NCBI GenBank assembly: GCA_017452475.1
Contig: JAFTMJ010000078.1
Span: forward strand, 1-37,219
Source: Clostridia bacterium
GTDB lineage: Bacteria; Bacillota; Clostridia; Oscillospirales; CAG-272
DNA length: 37,219 nucleotides
Direction: 5' to 3'
Shown here piece by piece: positions 8,634 to 17,051 of this stretch. The notes under the pieces are model-generated. The model saw only the letters and a list, made by a program, of their open reading frames with translations. It was not told the DNA's origin and ran no database searches. A program made the translations under genes and the position numbers. Position 1 is the first letter of the stretch, and each line of letters starts with the position of its first letter.

Positions 8634-8674
8634 ATTATAACAAATATAAAATAAAAGTCAATACTTACAGTATT
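8634..8674 (-). promoter_or_regulatory. Promoter with overlapping inverted repeat upstream of the oxidoreductase
   Basis: Minus-strand TTGACT (8656-8661) and TATAAT (8634-8639) are 16 nt apart. The inverted repeat AATACT-tac-AGTATT (8660-8674) touches the -35, where a repressor or activator could sit. Confidence 0.55.
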
Positions 8675-8684
8675 AATAAAATAA

Positions 8685-8709
8685 AAATCCCCACAATTTG
8701 TGGGGATTT
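8685..8709 (-). terminator. Terminator of the ABC ATPase gene
   Basis: An 11-bp stem (8685-8695 with 8699-8709) of the AAATCCCCACA type has a 3-nt loop and lies 9 nt past the stop codon. The minus strand continues TTTAT. Confidence 0.7.
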
Positions 8710-8718
8710 ATGCTTATC

Positions 8719-9831
8719 TTAGTGAACGAGGCACTTTTGTGTGTCCTTGTCGAAGATGTGAATTCTTGCGGTTTCGATAGCGATGTTAATCTTGTCACCT
8801 GCGCGAGCCTGTGAACGGGAGGAAACCCTTGCGGTCATGCTCTGTTCACCAACTGTAAGGTAGAGATAAATCTCAGCACCCATAAGCTCTGTAACATCAA
8901 CATCAACCTCGATAACATTCTCGGAGAACTTCTCCATAAAGATTTCTTCATCGTGGATGCACTCGGGACGGATACCGATAACAACCTCTTTACCGTAGTA
9001 TTCTTGAAGAGCAGGGTCATTAGCCTTTTCGTCGGGGATGGAGAGTGAGTGACCCTCAAAGGAAACATATGCCTTGCCATCCTTCTTTTCAAGAACAGCA
9101 TTGATAAAGTTCATTTGAGGTGTGCCGATAAATCCTGCAACGAACATATTAACAGGCTTATCGTAAAGATTTTGCGGGGTATCAACCTGCTGGATGAAGC
9201 CGTCCTTCATAACTACAATTCTTGTAGCCATTGTCATAGCCTCAACCTGGTCGTGAGTTACGTATACGAATGTTGTACCAACGCGCTTGTGAATCTTTGT
9301 AAGCTCAGTTCTCATTGTTGCACGGAGCTTAGCGTCAAGGTTTGAAAGAGGCTCGTCAAGCAAGAAAACCTTAGGGTTACGAACGATAGCACGACCCAAG
9401 GCAACACGCTGCTTCTGACCACCGGACATAGCCTTTGGCTTTCTGTCAAGAAGATGGGTGATGCCGAGGATTTCAGCAGCCTCCTCAACGCGGCGCTTGA
9501 TTTCCTCCTTTGGTGTCTTTCTGAGCTTAAGACCGAATGCCATATTTTCGTAAACGGTCATATGAGGATAAAGAGCATAGTTCTGGAAAACCATGGCGAT
9601 ATCTCTGTCCTTAGGAGCGATATCGTTCATAAGCTTGTCGCCAATGTAGAACTCGCCCTCAGTAATTTCCTCAAGACCCGCAATCATACGAAGAGTTGTT
9701 GACTTACCGCAGCCGGATGGACCAACGAAAATAATAAACTCCTTGTCCTGAACCTCAAGACAGAAGTCGGAAACCGCGGTAACACCACCGGGATATTTCT
9801 TGTAGATATGCTTAAGTGATAAACTTGCCAT
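8719..9831 (-). CDS. Sugar ABC transporter ATPase of the MsmK/UgpC type
   Basis: A 370-residue nucleotide-binding subunit that powers CUT1-type carbohydrate importers from the cytoplasmic face. It shows Walker [10 protein letters not shown], a Q-loop FQNYALYPHMT, signature MSGGQKQR, Walker B FLLDEPLSNLD and switch THD. A C-terminal MalK-like regulatory domain contains VIGIRPECIH. I start it at 9831, because GGGGAG lies 6 nt upstream; an in-frame extension to 9918 would add 29 unlikely residues. No permease or binding protein is adjacent, as for shared MsmK-type ATPases that serve several importers. A promoter-like TATAAT and a palindrome lie upstream. Confidence 0.92.
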   Translation of the reverse strand: MASLSLKHIYKKYPGGVTAVSDFCLEVQDKEFIIFVGPSGCGKSTTLRMIAGLEEITEGEFYIGDKLMNDIAPKDRDIAMVFQNYALYPHMTVYENMAFGLKLRKTPKEEIKRRVEEAAEILGITHLLDRKPKAMSGGQKQRVALGRAIVRNPKVFLLDEPLSNLDAKLRATMRTELTKIHKRVGTTFVYVTHDQVEAMTMATRIVVMKDGFIQQVDTPQNLYDKPVNMFVAGFIGTPQMNFINAVLEKKDGKAYVSFEGHSLSIPDEKANDPALQEYYGKEVVIGIRPECIHDEEIFMEKFSENVIEVDVDVTELMGAEIYLYLTVGEQSMTARVSSRSQARAGDKINIAIETARIHIFDKDTQKCLVH

Positions 9832-10011
9832 TTTTTTCTCCCCGCCAATTAAAGGCTTATTATGTAAGATTTTGCGACTTATTTCGTGAAAAGACGGGCG
9901 AAAGTGCCCGAATTCCAAAAATAGTCATAACACAGTTATTTTATTATATCTATATTATAACAGAAACATTGCAAAAATGGAATAGTATTTTTAAACAAAA
10001 TTTTCCCTCAC

Positions 10012-10034
10012 TTTTTGTGCATATCGCACAAAAA
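10012..10034. promoter_or_regulatory. Inverted repeat upstream of the sugar ATPase gene
   Basis: TTTTTGTGC/GCACAAAAA, 9 bp with a 5-nt centre, has no T run on either side, so an operator is more likely than a terminator. It lies upstream of a TATAAT that would serve the leftward ATPase gene. Confidence 0.35.
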
Positions 10035-10095
10035 ACAGAGGGGAAATTTGTCAAAAGCACTAAATGATAAAAATTGTTACGGCTTTGTTAATAGC

Positions 10096-12261
10096 TTAAA
10101 GCTTCATTGTCAAGCTAATGCGCTTTTTGTTAAGGTCAACTCCCTTAATCTTAACTGTAACAATATCTCCAACACTTAAAGCCTCGCTTGGATGCTTAAT
10201 AAATTTTTCGGAAATTTCGGAAACGTGTACTAAGCCGTCTTGGTGAACCCCAATGTCAACAAACGCTCCGAAGTCAATAACATTACGAACGGTGCCTGTC
10301 ATAATCATACCCTCCTTTAAGTCCTCCATACCGAGAACATCGTCACGAAGGATAGGAAGCGGCAAGGAGTCACGCACGTCACGTCCCGGCTTTTCAAGCT
10401 CGCCTATTATGTCAAGGAGTGTAGGCTCACCGATTTCAAGCTCGGAGGCAAGCTTCTTTGTGCCGTACTTTGCGCATTTGCTCCTAATGTCGGAAAGACC
10501 TGAGCCTACGCTTTCGAGTGTGTAGTCAAACTTGTTAAGGAGCTTCTTTGCAGCCTCGTAGGATTCGGGGTGGACGCCTGTGTTGTCAAGAATTTCGCCT
10601 GAGCCGGGAACACGGAGGAAGCCTGCGCACTGCTCGTAAGCCTTTGCGCCGATCTTAGGAACCTTTAGGAGCTGCTCACGCTTGGTGAACTCGCCGTTTG
10701 CCTCACGGTATTTAACAATGTTCTTTGCGCTTGTCATATTGATACCGGAAATGTAGGAAAGGAGAGAATAGGAGGCTGTATTTACATCAACACCGATGGA
10801 GTTAACGCAGTCCTCAACTACACCGCCCAATGCCTCATCAAGGCGCGCCTGCTTCATATCGTGCTGGTACTGACCAACGCCGATGGACTTAGGGTCAATC
10901 TTAACAAGCTCTGCAAGGGGGTCCTGCAAGCGCCTTGCAATTGAAATTGCGGAACGCTGTGTTACATCAAAGTCAGGGAACTCCTCTGCACCAAGCTTGG
11001 ATGCGGAGTAAACGGAGGCGCCTGCCTCGCTTACCATAATGTACTTTACATTGGGGTTGCCCATACCCTTAAGCACGCCTGCAATAAAGATTTCGCTTTC
11101 CTTAGATGCGGTGCCGTTACCGATGGCAACAACATCAACGTCATACTTTTTGATTAGCCTTTCAACCTTCTTGGTTGAGCCCTCAATGTCTTCTCTTGGC
11201 TTGGTTGGGTAGATAACATCCCAGTCAATGTACTTACCTGTTTTGTCAACAACCGCAAGCTTACAGCCTGTACGGTAGCCCGGGTCGTAGCCAAGGACAG
11301 TTTTGCCCTTAAGAGGCGCGCCCATAAGCAGGTGCTTTAGGTTGTCGGAGAAGAGCTTAATTGCGCCCTCGCTTGCTTCATCGAATAAAGCTGCGCGGAT
11401 TTCTCTTTCAACAGATGGTTTAATAAGTCTGTCATAGCTGTCTGTAATTGCGTCAACAACATATACCTTTGCAGGGCTGTTTGTGTTGGTTATAATCTTG
11501 CTGAAAAGATAATTTAAGATGATTTCGGGGTCGATGTTAACATCAACCTTTAAGAACTCCTCCTTTTCACCGCGGTTGATAGCAAGAACACGGTGACCCG
11601 GGATTTTCTTAATGCTTTCATTATAATCATAATAGGAGCTGTAAACGGAGTCCTCATCCTTTGCTTGCTTGGAAACGATGGTGCCGTGGTCGTGGGTGAG
11701 GGCGCGGATGCCCTTTCTAAAGTCTGCGTTGTCGGAGATATCCTCGGCGATAATGTCCTTTGCACCGTTTAACGCATCCTCGGCGGTCTTAACGTGCTTC
11801 TTTGGGTCCTCGTTTTCTGTGGTGATATACTCAGCGGCAATTTCAACTAAGTCCTTTTCGTAAGTGTCGCGCTGCTCCATTAAGAGCTGTGCAAGGGGCT
11901 CAAGACCCTTTTCACGGGCGATGGATGCTCTTGTTGCTCTCTTTGGCTTGTAGGGTCGGTAAATGTCCTCAACCTCGGTTAAAATCTGAGCCTTGTTAAG
12001 AGCCTCAACGATTTCATCTGTCAGCTTGCCCTGCGCTTCGATAAGGGAGCGAACCTCCTCCTTCCTTGCCTCTAAGTTGCGGAGGTACTTAAGGCGCTCG
12101 TCAAGGTTACGAAGCACGGTGTCATCAAGAGAGCCTGTAACCTCCTTTCTGTATCGAGCAATGAATGGGATAGTGTTGCCGTCATCGATAAGTCCTACGG
12201 TTGCCTCAACCTGGCTAACCTTTAAATTAAATTCCTTTGCAAGTGTTTCAATAATGTTCAT
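10096..12261 (-). CDS. tex: Tex family S1 RNA-binding protein
   Basis: About 721 residues, typical of Tex, a cytoplasmic nucleic-acid-binding factor linked to transcription. Order: N-terminal helical region with the motif IPFIARYRKE, a YqgF/RNase H-like domain (VLGYDPGYRTGCKLAVVD), helix-hairpin-helix repeats (ISGINMTSAKNIVKYR, KVPKIGAKAYEQCAGFLR), and a C-terminal S1 domain (GMIMTGTVRNVIDFGAFVDIG to ISLTMKL). The start at 12261 has AAAGGA 8 nt upstream. An in-frame ATG at 12297 would overlap the preceding PHP gene and add 12 basic residues. It is the last gene of the five-gene leftward operon. Confidence 0.93.
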   Translation of the reverse strand: MNIIETLAKEFNLKVSQVEATVGLIDDGNTIPFIARYRKEVTGSLDDTVLRNLDERLKYLRNLEARKEEVRSLIEAQGKLTDEIVEALNKAQILTEVEDIYRPYKPKRATRASIAREKGLEPLAQLLMEQRDTYEKDLVEIAAEYITTENEDPKKHVKTAEDALNGAKDIIAEDISDNADFRKGIRALTHDHGTIVSKQAKDEDSVYSSYYDYNESIKKIPGHRVLAINRGEKEEFLKVDVNIDPEIILNYLFSKIITNTNSPAKVYVVDAITDSYDRLIKPSVEREIRAALFDEASEGAIKLFSDNLKHLLMGAPLKGKTVLGYDPGYRTGCKLAVVDKTGKYIDWDVIYPTKPREDIEGSTKKVERLIKKYDVDVVAIGNGTASKESEIFIAGVLKGMGNPNVKYIMVSEAGASVYSASKLGAEEFPDFDVTQRSAISIARRLQDPLAELVKIDPKSIGVGQYQHDMKQARLDEALGGVVEDCVNSIGVDVNTASYSLLSYISGINMTSAKNIVKYREANGEFTKREQLLKVPKIGAKAYEQCAGFLRVPGSGEILDNTGVHPESYEAAKKLLNKFDYTLESVGSGLSDIRSKCAKYGTKKLASELEIGEPTLLDIIGELEKPGRDVRDSLPLPILRDDVLGMEDLKEGMIMTGTVRNVIDFGAFVDIGVHQDGLVHVSEISEKFIKHPSEALSVGDIVTVKIKGVDLNKKRISLTMKL

Positions 12262-12283
12262 TTCTTTTTTCCTTTGCTGTTGC

Positions 12284-13336
12284 TTATGCTTTTTCAATAT
12301 AATCTTTTACAAAATATGTGTGGGTGTGTGCGTTGTTGCCGTACTCGTCACGCAAGGAAACACGGAAGTATACATCACCTTCACGGAGAGGGAACTCTGC
12401 GTGGGTGATTGTTTCCCCTGCGGGGGCGGTTATATGCCTGTCGCTTCTGCCGTAGCCGTTTATGTTAATGTTGGTAACGGGAGTACAGTCGATTTTTATA
12501 ATGTTGTCCTCAATGTAGAGTGACAAAAACTTAGGTGGGTTGTCCCTGCCGCTTGCGCAGTAGATATTGCCCTTTTCCATAGCCTCAATAATTTGGTCGT
12601 ACTTAAGCTCCTTTGCGCCAATGAAGGTGGAGCCGCCAAAGGACTCGCGCACGCTGTCCCCGTGGTTGTGGTTATCGTCACCCATTGTGCAAACAAGGTT
12701 GTACATACCGTTTCTCAGCATATCGTCATAAATGTAAGGACAGTATTCGCTGCCTGTTTCAAGCTCTGTTGCGTAGTTTAATATTTCAAGACCCCAAAGA
12801 CCCTTTAGGTTTATGTAGTCCTCACGCTCATTAAGCGACCAATAGGGGTGGTTAAGCTGGACTAAGAAGCCTGCCTCGTTACAAGCCTTGATTATCTCGT
12901 TGGCGCCCTCCACGGAGAAAACTCGGCGCTTTCCGTCGCCCTTGAAAATGCCGTTATACCTTTCCTTTAGGTGGCGGAACTGCTCATCGCTTGTGTATGG
13001 CTGGAAGGTGTTGTGGGGGTCCTTTGCAAAGATGTTGAAGTGGTAGCACTTTGCCCTTGGCCAGTTGCCTGTATCAGTACCGAAAATTTTGGGGAAGCTT
13101 GGGCTTTCCTCAGTAACGGAGTACTCACAGCTTGTAAGGGCTAGGAAGTCTTCGTCATTTAAATCCGAATGGTCAAGCAAAATCTCATGGTCGGAATAAG
13201 CAACGATGGAATAACCGTGATTTTTGTAAACCTCCTTAACCTTTTCGGGCGTGTAGGCGCCGTCTGAAAGAACGGTGTGACAATGGAAGTTTGCCCTGTA
13301 CCAATTTAATTCAGGCGAAATTAAGTACCTTTTCAT
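12284..13336 (-). CDS. PHP-domain metal-dependent hydrolase, paralog 3
   Basis: 350 residues, third of three tandem paralogs. PHP motifs are present: HCHTVLSDG (H18, H20, D25), SDHE (D49/H50), CEY (E71), LNHPYW and MGDDNHNHGDS near residue 220. These would bind two or three metals for phosphoester or related hydrolysis. A C-terminal beta-rich region (IEDNIIKIDCTPVTNI to THTYFVKDYI) follows, as in CehA/McbA-like PHP proteins. Its start overlaps the stop of paralog 2 by 4 nt, so the two are translationally coupled, and a GAGGAGG site precedes it. No signal peptide is seen. The substrate is unknown. Confidence 0.82.
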   Translation of the reverse strand: MKRYLISPELNWYRANFHCHTVLSDGAYTPEKVKEVYKNHGYSIVAYSDHEILLDHSDLNDEDFLALTSCEYSVTEESPSFPKIFGTDTGNWPRAKCYHFNIFAKDPHNTFQPYTSDEQFRHLKERYNGIFKGDGKRRVFSVEGANEIIKACNEAGFLVQLNHPYWSLNEREDYINLKGLWGLEILNYATELETGSEYCPYIYDDMLRNGMYNLVCTMGDDNHNHGDSVRESFGGSTFIGAKELKYDQIIEAMEKGNIYCASGRDNPPKFLSLYIEDNIIKIDCTPVTNININGYGRSDRHITAPAGETITHAEFPLREGDVYFRVSLRDEYGNNAHTHTYFVKDYIEKA

Positions 13337-14394
13337 TGTTTTTCCTCCTCATAAAAATCTTTTGCTTTATAGTAATGAGTGTGCGCATTGTTGCCGTATT
13401 TGTCACGAACGGTTACGCGGAACATAATGTCCTTTTGCTCCAGCTTGAACTCTGCGTGGGTTATTTCCCGCCCCTCGGTAGGATGGTGGCAGTAATTTCT
13501 TCCTAAGCCTGTAACAATAATGTCAGTGGCGGGTGAGCAATCAATTTTAATTATGTTATCTTCAACATAAAGAGAATTGATTTTAGGGGGATTTTTGCCG
13601 CTTGCGCAGTAGAAGCTTCCTGTCTCAAGGGCGTTTATTATATGCCCGTATTCAAGGGACGGAGCGCCAATGAATGTGGAGCCGCCGAAGGAGTCCTCTA
13701 AGCTACCGTTTGGGTTGTGGTTATCATCTCCCATATGGCAGTAAAGATTATAGCTGCCGCACCTTACCATATGGTCATATATGTAGGGGCAATATTCTGT
13801 GCCTGTTAGCCTTTCGGTTGCATAATTTAAAATTTCCAGTGACCAAAGACCCTTAATATTAAGGTAATCATTCATATCGTTTAAGGACCAGTTGGGGTGA
13901 TTTAAGGAAACTAAAAAGCCCTTCTCATTAAGTCGCCTTACCATTTCGTTTATGCTGTCAACGGTGAATTCTCTGTGGAAATCATCACAGTCTATCTTTC
14001 CGATATCTCGCCCCAGATCACGCCACCAGCGGTCAAACAGGGTGTTGTCGGTTGCGGGATGAAAGGTGCAGTGAGGGTCCTTTGCGTAAACGCCAATGTG
14101 CATTACCTTGCGCGCGAACCATTCCTCCGTTTCCTCGCCGCTTGGCAGGGTGAAGGAGGGCTTTGTGTCATCAATGGAAAACTCACTGGCAGTTATAGCT
14201 AAAAAGCTTTCATCACTTAAATCCGAATGGTCGCGTATTAGCTCGTGGTCACTGTATGCCACAACGGAGTAGCCCATTTTCTTGTACACATCCTTTATTT
14301 CCTCCGGGGTGAAGTGCCCGTCGGATACGGTTGTGTGGCAGTGCATATTAGCCCTGTACCAATTCAATTCAGGTGAAATGATATATTTTTTCAT
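13333..14394 (-). CDS. PHP-domain metal-dependent hydrolase, paralog 2
   Basis: 353 residues, middle member of the triplet. Motifs: HCHTTVSDG, SDHE, SEFS, SLNHPNWSLND and HMGDDNHNPNGS. The N- and C-terminal thirds closely match paralog 1, including a 60-nt identical DNA block (13555-13614 and 14609-14668), which suggests recent duplication or gene conversion. The middle (residues 75-125), covering the region between the metal motifs, is more divergent. The ribosome binding site is poor and the gene starts 1 nt after paralog 1 ends, so reinitiation is likely. Confidence 0.82.
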   Translation of the reverse strand: MKKYIISPELNWYRANMHCHTTVSDGHFTPEEIKDVYKKMGYSVVAYSDHELIRDHSDLSDESFLAITASEFSIDDTKPSFTLPSGEETEEWFARKVMHIGVYAKDPHCTFHPATDNTLFDRWWRDLGRDIGKIDCDDFHREFTVDSINEMVRRLNEKGFLVSLNHPNWSLNDMNDYLNIKGLWSLEILNYATERLTGTEYCPYIYDHMVRCGSYNLYCHMGDDNHNPNGSLEDSFGGSTFIGAPSLEYGHIINALETGSFYCASGKNPPKINSLYVEDNIIKIDCSPATDIIVTGLGRNYCHHPTEGREITHAEFKLEQKDIMFRVTVRDKYGNNAHTHYYKAKDFYEEEKQ

Positions 14395-14395
14395 T

Positions 14396-15448
14396 TTATT
14401 CAGTTATAAAATCCTCAACCTTATAGTAGTGTGTGTGCGCGTTGTTGCCGTATTTGTCACGAACGGTTACGCGGAACATAATGTCCTGCCTGTCAAGTGG
14501 AAATTCTGCATGGGTAATCTCCTCGCCCTCTGTTGGAGCAAAGCGGAAATTGCGCCCCATACCTGTCACAAAAATGTCAGTGGCGGGGGAGCAGTCAATT
14601 TTGATTTTGTTATCTTCAACATAAAGAGAATTGATTTTAGGGGGATTTTTGCCGCTTGCGCAGTAGAAATTACCGTTTTCGAGAGCTTCCATAACCTTGC
14701 CGTACTCAAGCTCCGAGGCACCGATAATGGTGGAGCCGCCAAAGGAATGGTCAAAGCTGCCGCCGCGGTTGTGGTTATCATCACCCATATTGCAGAAAAG
14801 GTTGATGTTCTTGCCGCTTCTTACCATATGGTCATATATGTAAGGGCAATATTCAGCGCCTGAAATGCGCTCCGTTGCGTAGTTCAAAATTTCAAGTGAC
14901 CAAAGACCCTCAATGTTAAGGTAGTCATTCATATCGTTCAAGGACCAGTTTGGATGGTTTAATGCAACAAGAAAGCCGTGGTCGTTAAGCCTTTTAACGG
15001 TTTCGTTTATACTCTCAAGGGTGTACTCCCTTGTGTATCCGTCACACTCCGCGCCTGTCATATCCCTGCCTTGGCTCTTCCACCAAGCGAAGGTGCCCTC
15101 GTCGGTTGCGGGGTGGAAAAGATTGTTCTTATCCTTTGCATATACACCCAAATGCATAGTTTTGCGTGCGCGCCAAGCCTCCATATTTCCGCCCTCGGGG
15201 AGCTTAAAGGCAAGCTCGGCGGTGTTAATGGAAAACTCGCTTGAGGTAATAGCCAAAAATGTGTCATCGGTCAAGTCATTATGCTCACGAATAATCTCGT
15301 GGTCTGTATATGCCACAATGGAGTAGCCCATATTTTTGTATGCTTCCTTAATTTCGGCGGGAGTGCAATGCCCGTCTGAAACTGTGGTGTGGCAGTGCAT
15401 ATTTGCACGGTACCAATTAAGCTCCGGTGAGATAATGTACTTTTTCAT
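14396..15448 (-). CDS. PHP-domain metal-dependent hydrolase, paralog 1
   Basis: 350 residues. Metal-binding motifs are HCHTTVSDG (H18, H20, D25), TDHE (D49, H50), SEFS (E71), ALNHPNWSLND and NMGDDNHNRGGS. It has a strong AAAGGAG site and starts 3 nt after the pseudouridine synthase stop codon, so the operon runs rsuA-like, PHP1, PHP2, PHP3, tex. The first ten residues (MKKYIISPEL) are the same in paralogs 1 and 2. Known PHP families include histidinol phosphatases, polymerase-associated phosphoesterases and CehA-type hydrolases; length and C-terminal beta region fit the last best, but the substrate is not deducible. Confidence 0.83.
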   Translation of the reverse strand: MKKYIISPELNWYRANMHCHTTVSDGHCTPAEIKEAYKNMGYSIVAYTDHEIIREHNDLTDDTFLAITSSEFSINTAELAFKLPEGGNMEAWRARKTMHLGVYAKDKNNLFHPATDEGTFAWWKSQGRDMTGAECDGYTREYTLESINETVKRLNDHGFLVALNHPNWSLNDMNDYLNIEGLWSLEILNYATERISGAEYCPYIYDHMVRSGKNINLFCNMGDDNHNRGGSFDHSFGGSTIIGASELEYGKVMEALENGNFYCASGKNPPKINSLYVEDNKIKIDCSPATDIFVTGMGRNFRFAPTEGEEITHAEFPLDRQDIMFRVTVRDKYGNNAHTHYYKVEDFITE

Positions 15449-15451
15449 ATT

Positions 15452-16153
15452 TTATTCTCCTTTAAGAAAAATTTTTTCTTCTTCCTTTGTTAAATATCTC
15501 CACTCGCCGCGTTCAAGGGAGGGGTCAAGCTCCACTGTGCCGAAGGAGATTCTTTCAAGATAGGTGATTTTATTATTAACCGCCTCAAGCATACGCTTGA
15601 TTTGATGGTATTTCCCCTCGGTTAAGGTGATTTTGCCTGTGCGTTCTCCTGTCAATGCAACAGAGCAGGGCCTTGTTGTGTACCCGCCGATATCAACGCC
15701 CTTTTCGAGGGCAGCCTTATCAGCTTGGGATATGGGTAAGAGCGTTTCAAACCTGTAAACCTTGGAAACGTGGTGCTTAGGGGATAAGCACCTGTGCGCG
15801 CCTTCGCCGTCATTTGTCAAAATAACAAGACCTAAGGTATTTTTATCTAAGCGTCCGCAGGGGAAAAGCCCCTTTCGCCTGTCCTCGGGGTCAACCAAGT
15901 CAAGCACGGTTTTTTCCTGTGGGTCGTCGGTTGCACTAACGTATCCCTCGGGCTTATTTAACATAATGTAGGTAAACTGCTTGTATGTAACGGGAGCGCC
16001 GTTTAAAACAACCTCATCGGTGTCGGGGTTGATTTGCATATCGCTTTTTTTGGCAGGGACGCCGTTTACAATTACTTTGCCCATACGCACGAGCCTTGAG
16101 CTTTCGCTTCTTGTCGCTTTGCCCATATTGGATAAAAACCTGTCAAGACGCAA
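15452..16153 (-). CDS. RsuA/RluB-family pseudouridine synthase
   Basis: Converts a uridine in rRNA to pseudouridine. The N-terminal S4 RNA-binding domain (RLDRFLSNMGKATRSESSRLV) precedes the catalytic domain, with GRLDKNTLGL carrying the catalytic Asp and EGKYHQIKRML near the C-terminus. I place the start at the TTG at 16151-16153, preceded by GGTGAT 7 nt away, giving 233-234 aa. The open frame continues to 16249, but that extension is hydrophobic, crosses the promoter at 16185-16213 and is not family-like. First gene of the operon. RsuA (16S) versus RluB/E/F-type (23S) target is not decided here. Confidence 0.88.
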   Translation of the reverse strand: MRLDRFLSNMGKATRSESSRLVRMGKVIVNGVPAKKSDMQINPDTDEVVLNGAPVTYKQFTYIMLNKPEGYVSATDDPQEKTVLDLVDPEDRRKGLFPCGRLDKNTLGLVILTNDGEGAHRCLSPKHHVSKVYRFETLLPISQADKAALEKGVDIGGYTTRPCSVALTGERTGKITLTEGKYHQIKRMLEAVNNKITYLERISFGTVELDPSLERGEWRYLTKEEEKIFLKGE

Positions 16154-16184
16154 AAAAATCACCAACCCTTTCTTATAATATAAT

Positions 16185-16213
16185 ATTATAACACTTAATA
16201 TATAAAAAGTAAA
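16185..16213 (-). promoter_or_regulatory. Promoter of the pseudouridine synthase-PHP-tex operon
   Basis: Minus-strand TTTACT (16208-16213) and TATAAT (16185-16190) are 17 nt apart, about 32 nt before the TTG start. Confidence 0.55.
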
Positions 16214-16281
16214 CAATATTTTGTGAATTTTAACTGAAAAAATATGCATTGTCGCAAAAAATAAAAAATTTCACAAAATTG

Positions 16282-16310
16282 TTGATTTTACGGCTTCGAT
16301 ATTGTATAAT
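16282..16310 (+). promoter_or_regulatory. Promoter of the IscU-like/GGGtGRT operon
   Basis: TTGATT (16282-16287) and TATAAT (16305-16310) have an ideal 17-nt spacer. An AAGGAG site follows before the ATG at 16345. Confidence 0.7.
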
Positions 16311-16344
16311 ATAAGGGAAAAATTATATATAAGGAGAAAATCAT

Positions 16345-17037
16345 ATGATTTATTCACACGAAGTTGAAAGCATGTGCTCCGTAGCTAAGGGACCAAAGCA
16401 CGGTCCGGCTCCAATTCCTGAAGAGGGTAAGTGGGTACAGGCTAAGCAAATCACAGACATTTCCGGCTACACACACGGCATTGGCTGGTGCGCACCACAG
16501 CAGGGCGCTTGCAAGCTTTCCTTGAATGTTAAGGATGGCATTATTGAGGAGGCTCTTGTTGAAACAATCGGTTGCTCAGGTATGACACACTCTGCAGCTA
16601 TGGCAGCAGAAATCTTGCCCGGTAAGACTCTTTTGGAGGCTCTTAACACCGACCTTGTTTGTGACGCTATTAACACAGCTATGCGTGAGCTTTTCTTACA
16701 GATAGTTTACGGTAGAACACAGTCTGCTTTCTCTGAGGGCGGTCTTGTTATCGGCGCAGGTATGGAGGACCTTGGTAAGGGTGCCCGTTCAATGGTTGGT
16801 ACTATGTACGGTACTAAGGCTAAGGGCGTAAGATACCTTGAAATGACAGAGGGCTACTGCACAAGAATGGCTCTTGATGAAAACGACCAGGTTATCGGCT
16901 ATGAGTTCGTTTCTCTTGGCAAGATGACCGACTTCATTAAGAAGGGCATGGAGCCAAACGAAGCTTATGAAAAGTCCAAGGGTACATACGGTAGATTTGC
17001 AGAGGCTGCAAAGTATATCGACCCAAGAAAGCAGTAA
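16345..17037 (+). CDS. IscU/NifU-N-like iron-sulfur scaffold protein
   Basis: 230 residues related to the IscU-like scaffold fold, which builds Fe-S clusters on conserved cysteines. Visible cysteines are C11, C49, C56, C77 (in IGCSGMTHSAAMAAE, aligned with the IscU GC-A-A segment) and C106. GKTLLEAL matches the GKT segment of the fold. It is longer than IscU (about 130 aa), with an extra C-terminal part. It forms a two-gene unit with the GGGtGRT gene 14 nt downstream, an arrangement I know from other Clostridia. Strong AAG and GGT codon preference suggests high expression. Whether it makes clusters or only shares the fold is not known. Confidence 0.75.
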   Translation: MIYSHEVESMCSVAKGPKHGPAPIPEEGKWVQAKQITDISGYTHGIGWCAPQQGACKLSLNVKDGIIEEALVETIGCSGMTHSAAMAAEILPGKTLLEALNTDLVCDAINTAMRELFLQIVYGRTQSAFSEGGLVIGAGMEDLGKGARSMVGTMYGTKAKGVRYLEMTEGYCTRMALDENDQVIGYEFVSLGKMTDFIKKGMEPNEAYEKSKGTYGRFAEAAKYIDPRKQ

Positions 17038-17051
17038 GGAGGTAACGAGAA

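Noticed and set aside
9832..9918. N-terminal extension of the sugar ABC ATPase
   Set aside because: The family starts at MASLSLKHIYKKYPGG, which has a good ribosome binding site; the extension has none.
16154..16249. N-terminal extension of the pseudouridine synthase
   Set aside because: Hydrophobic, not family-like, and it would cross the promoter at 16185-16213.
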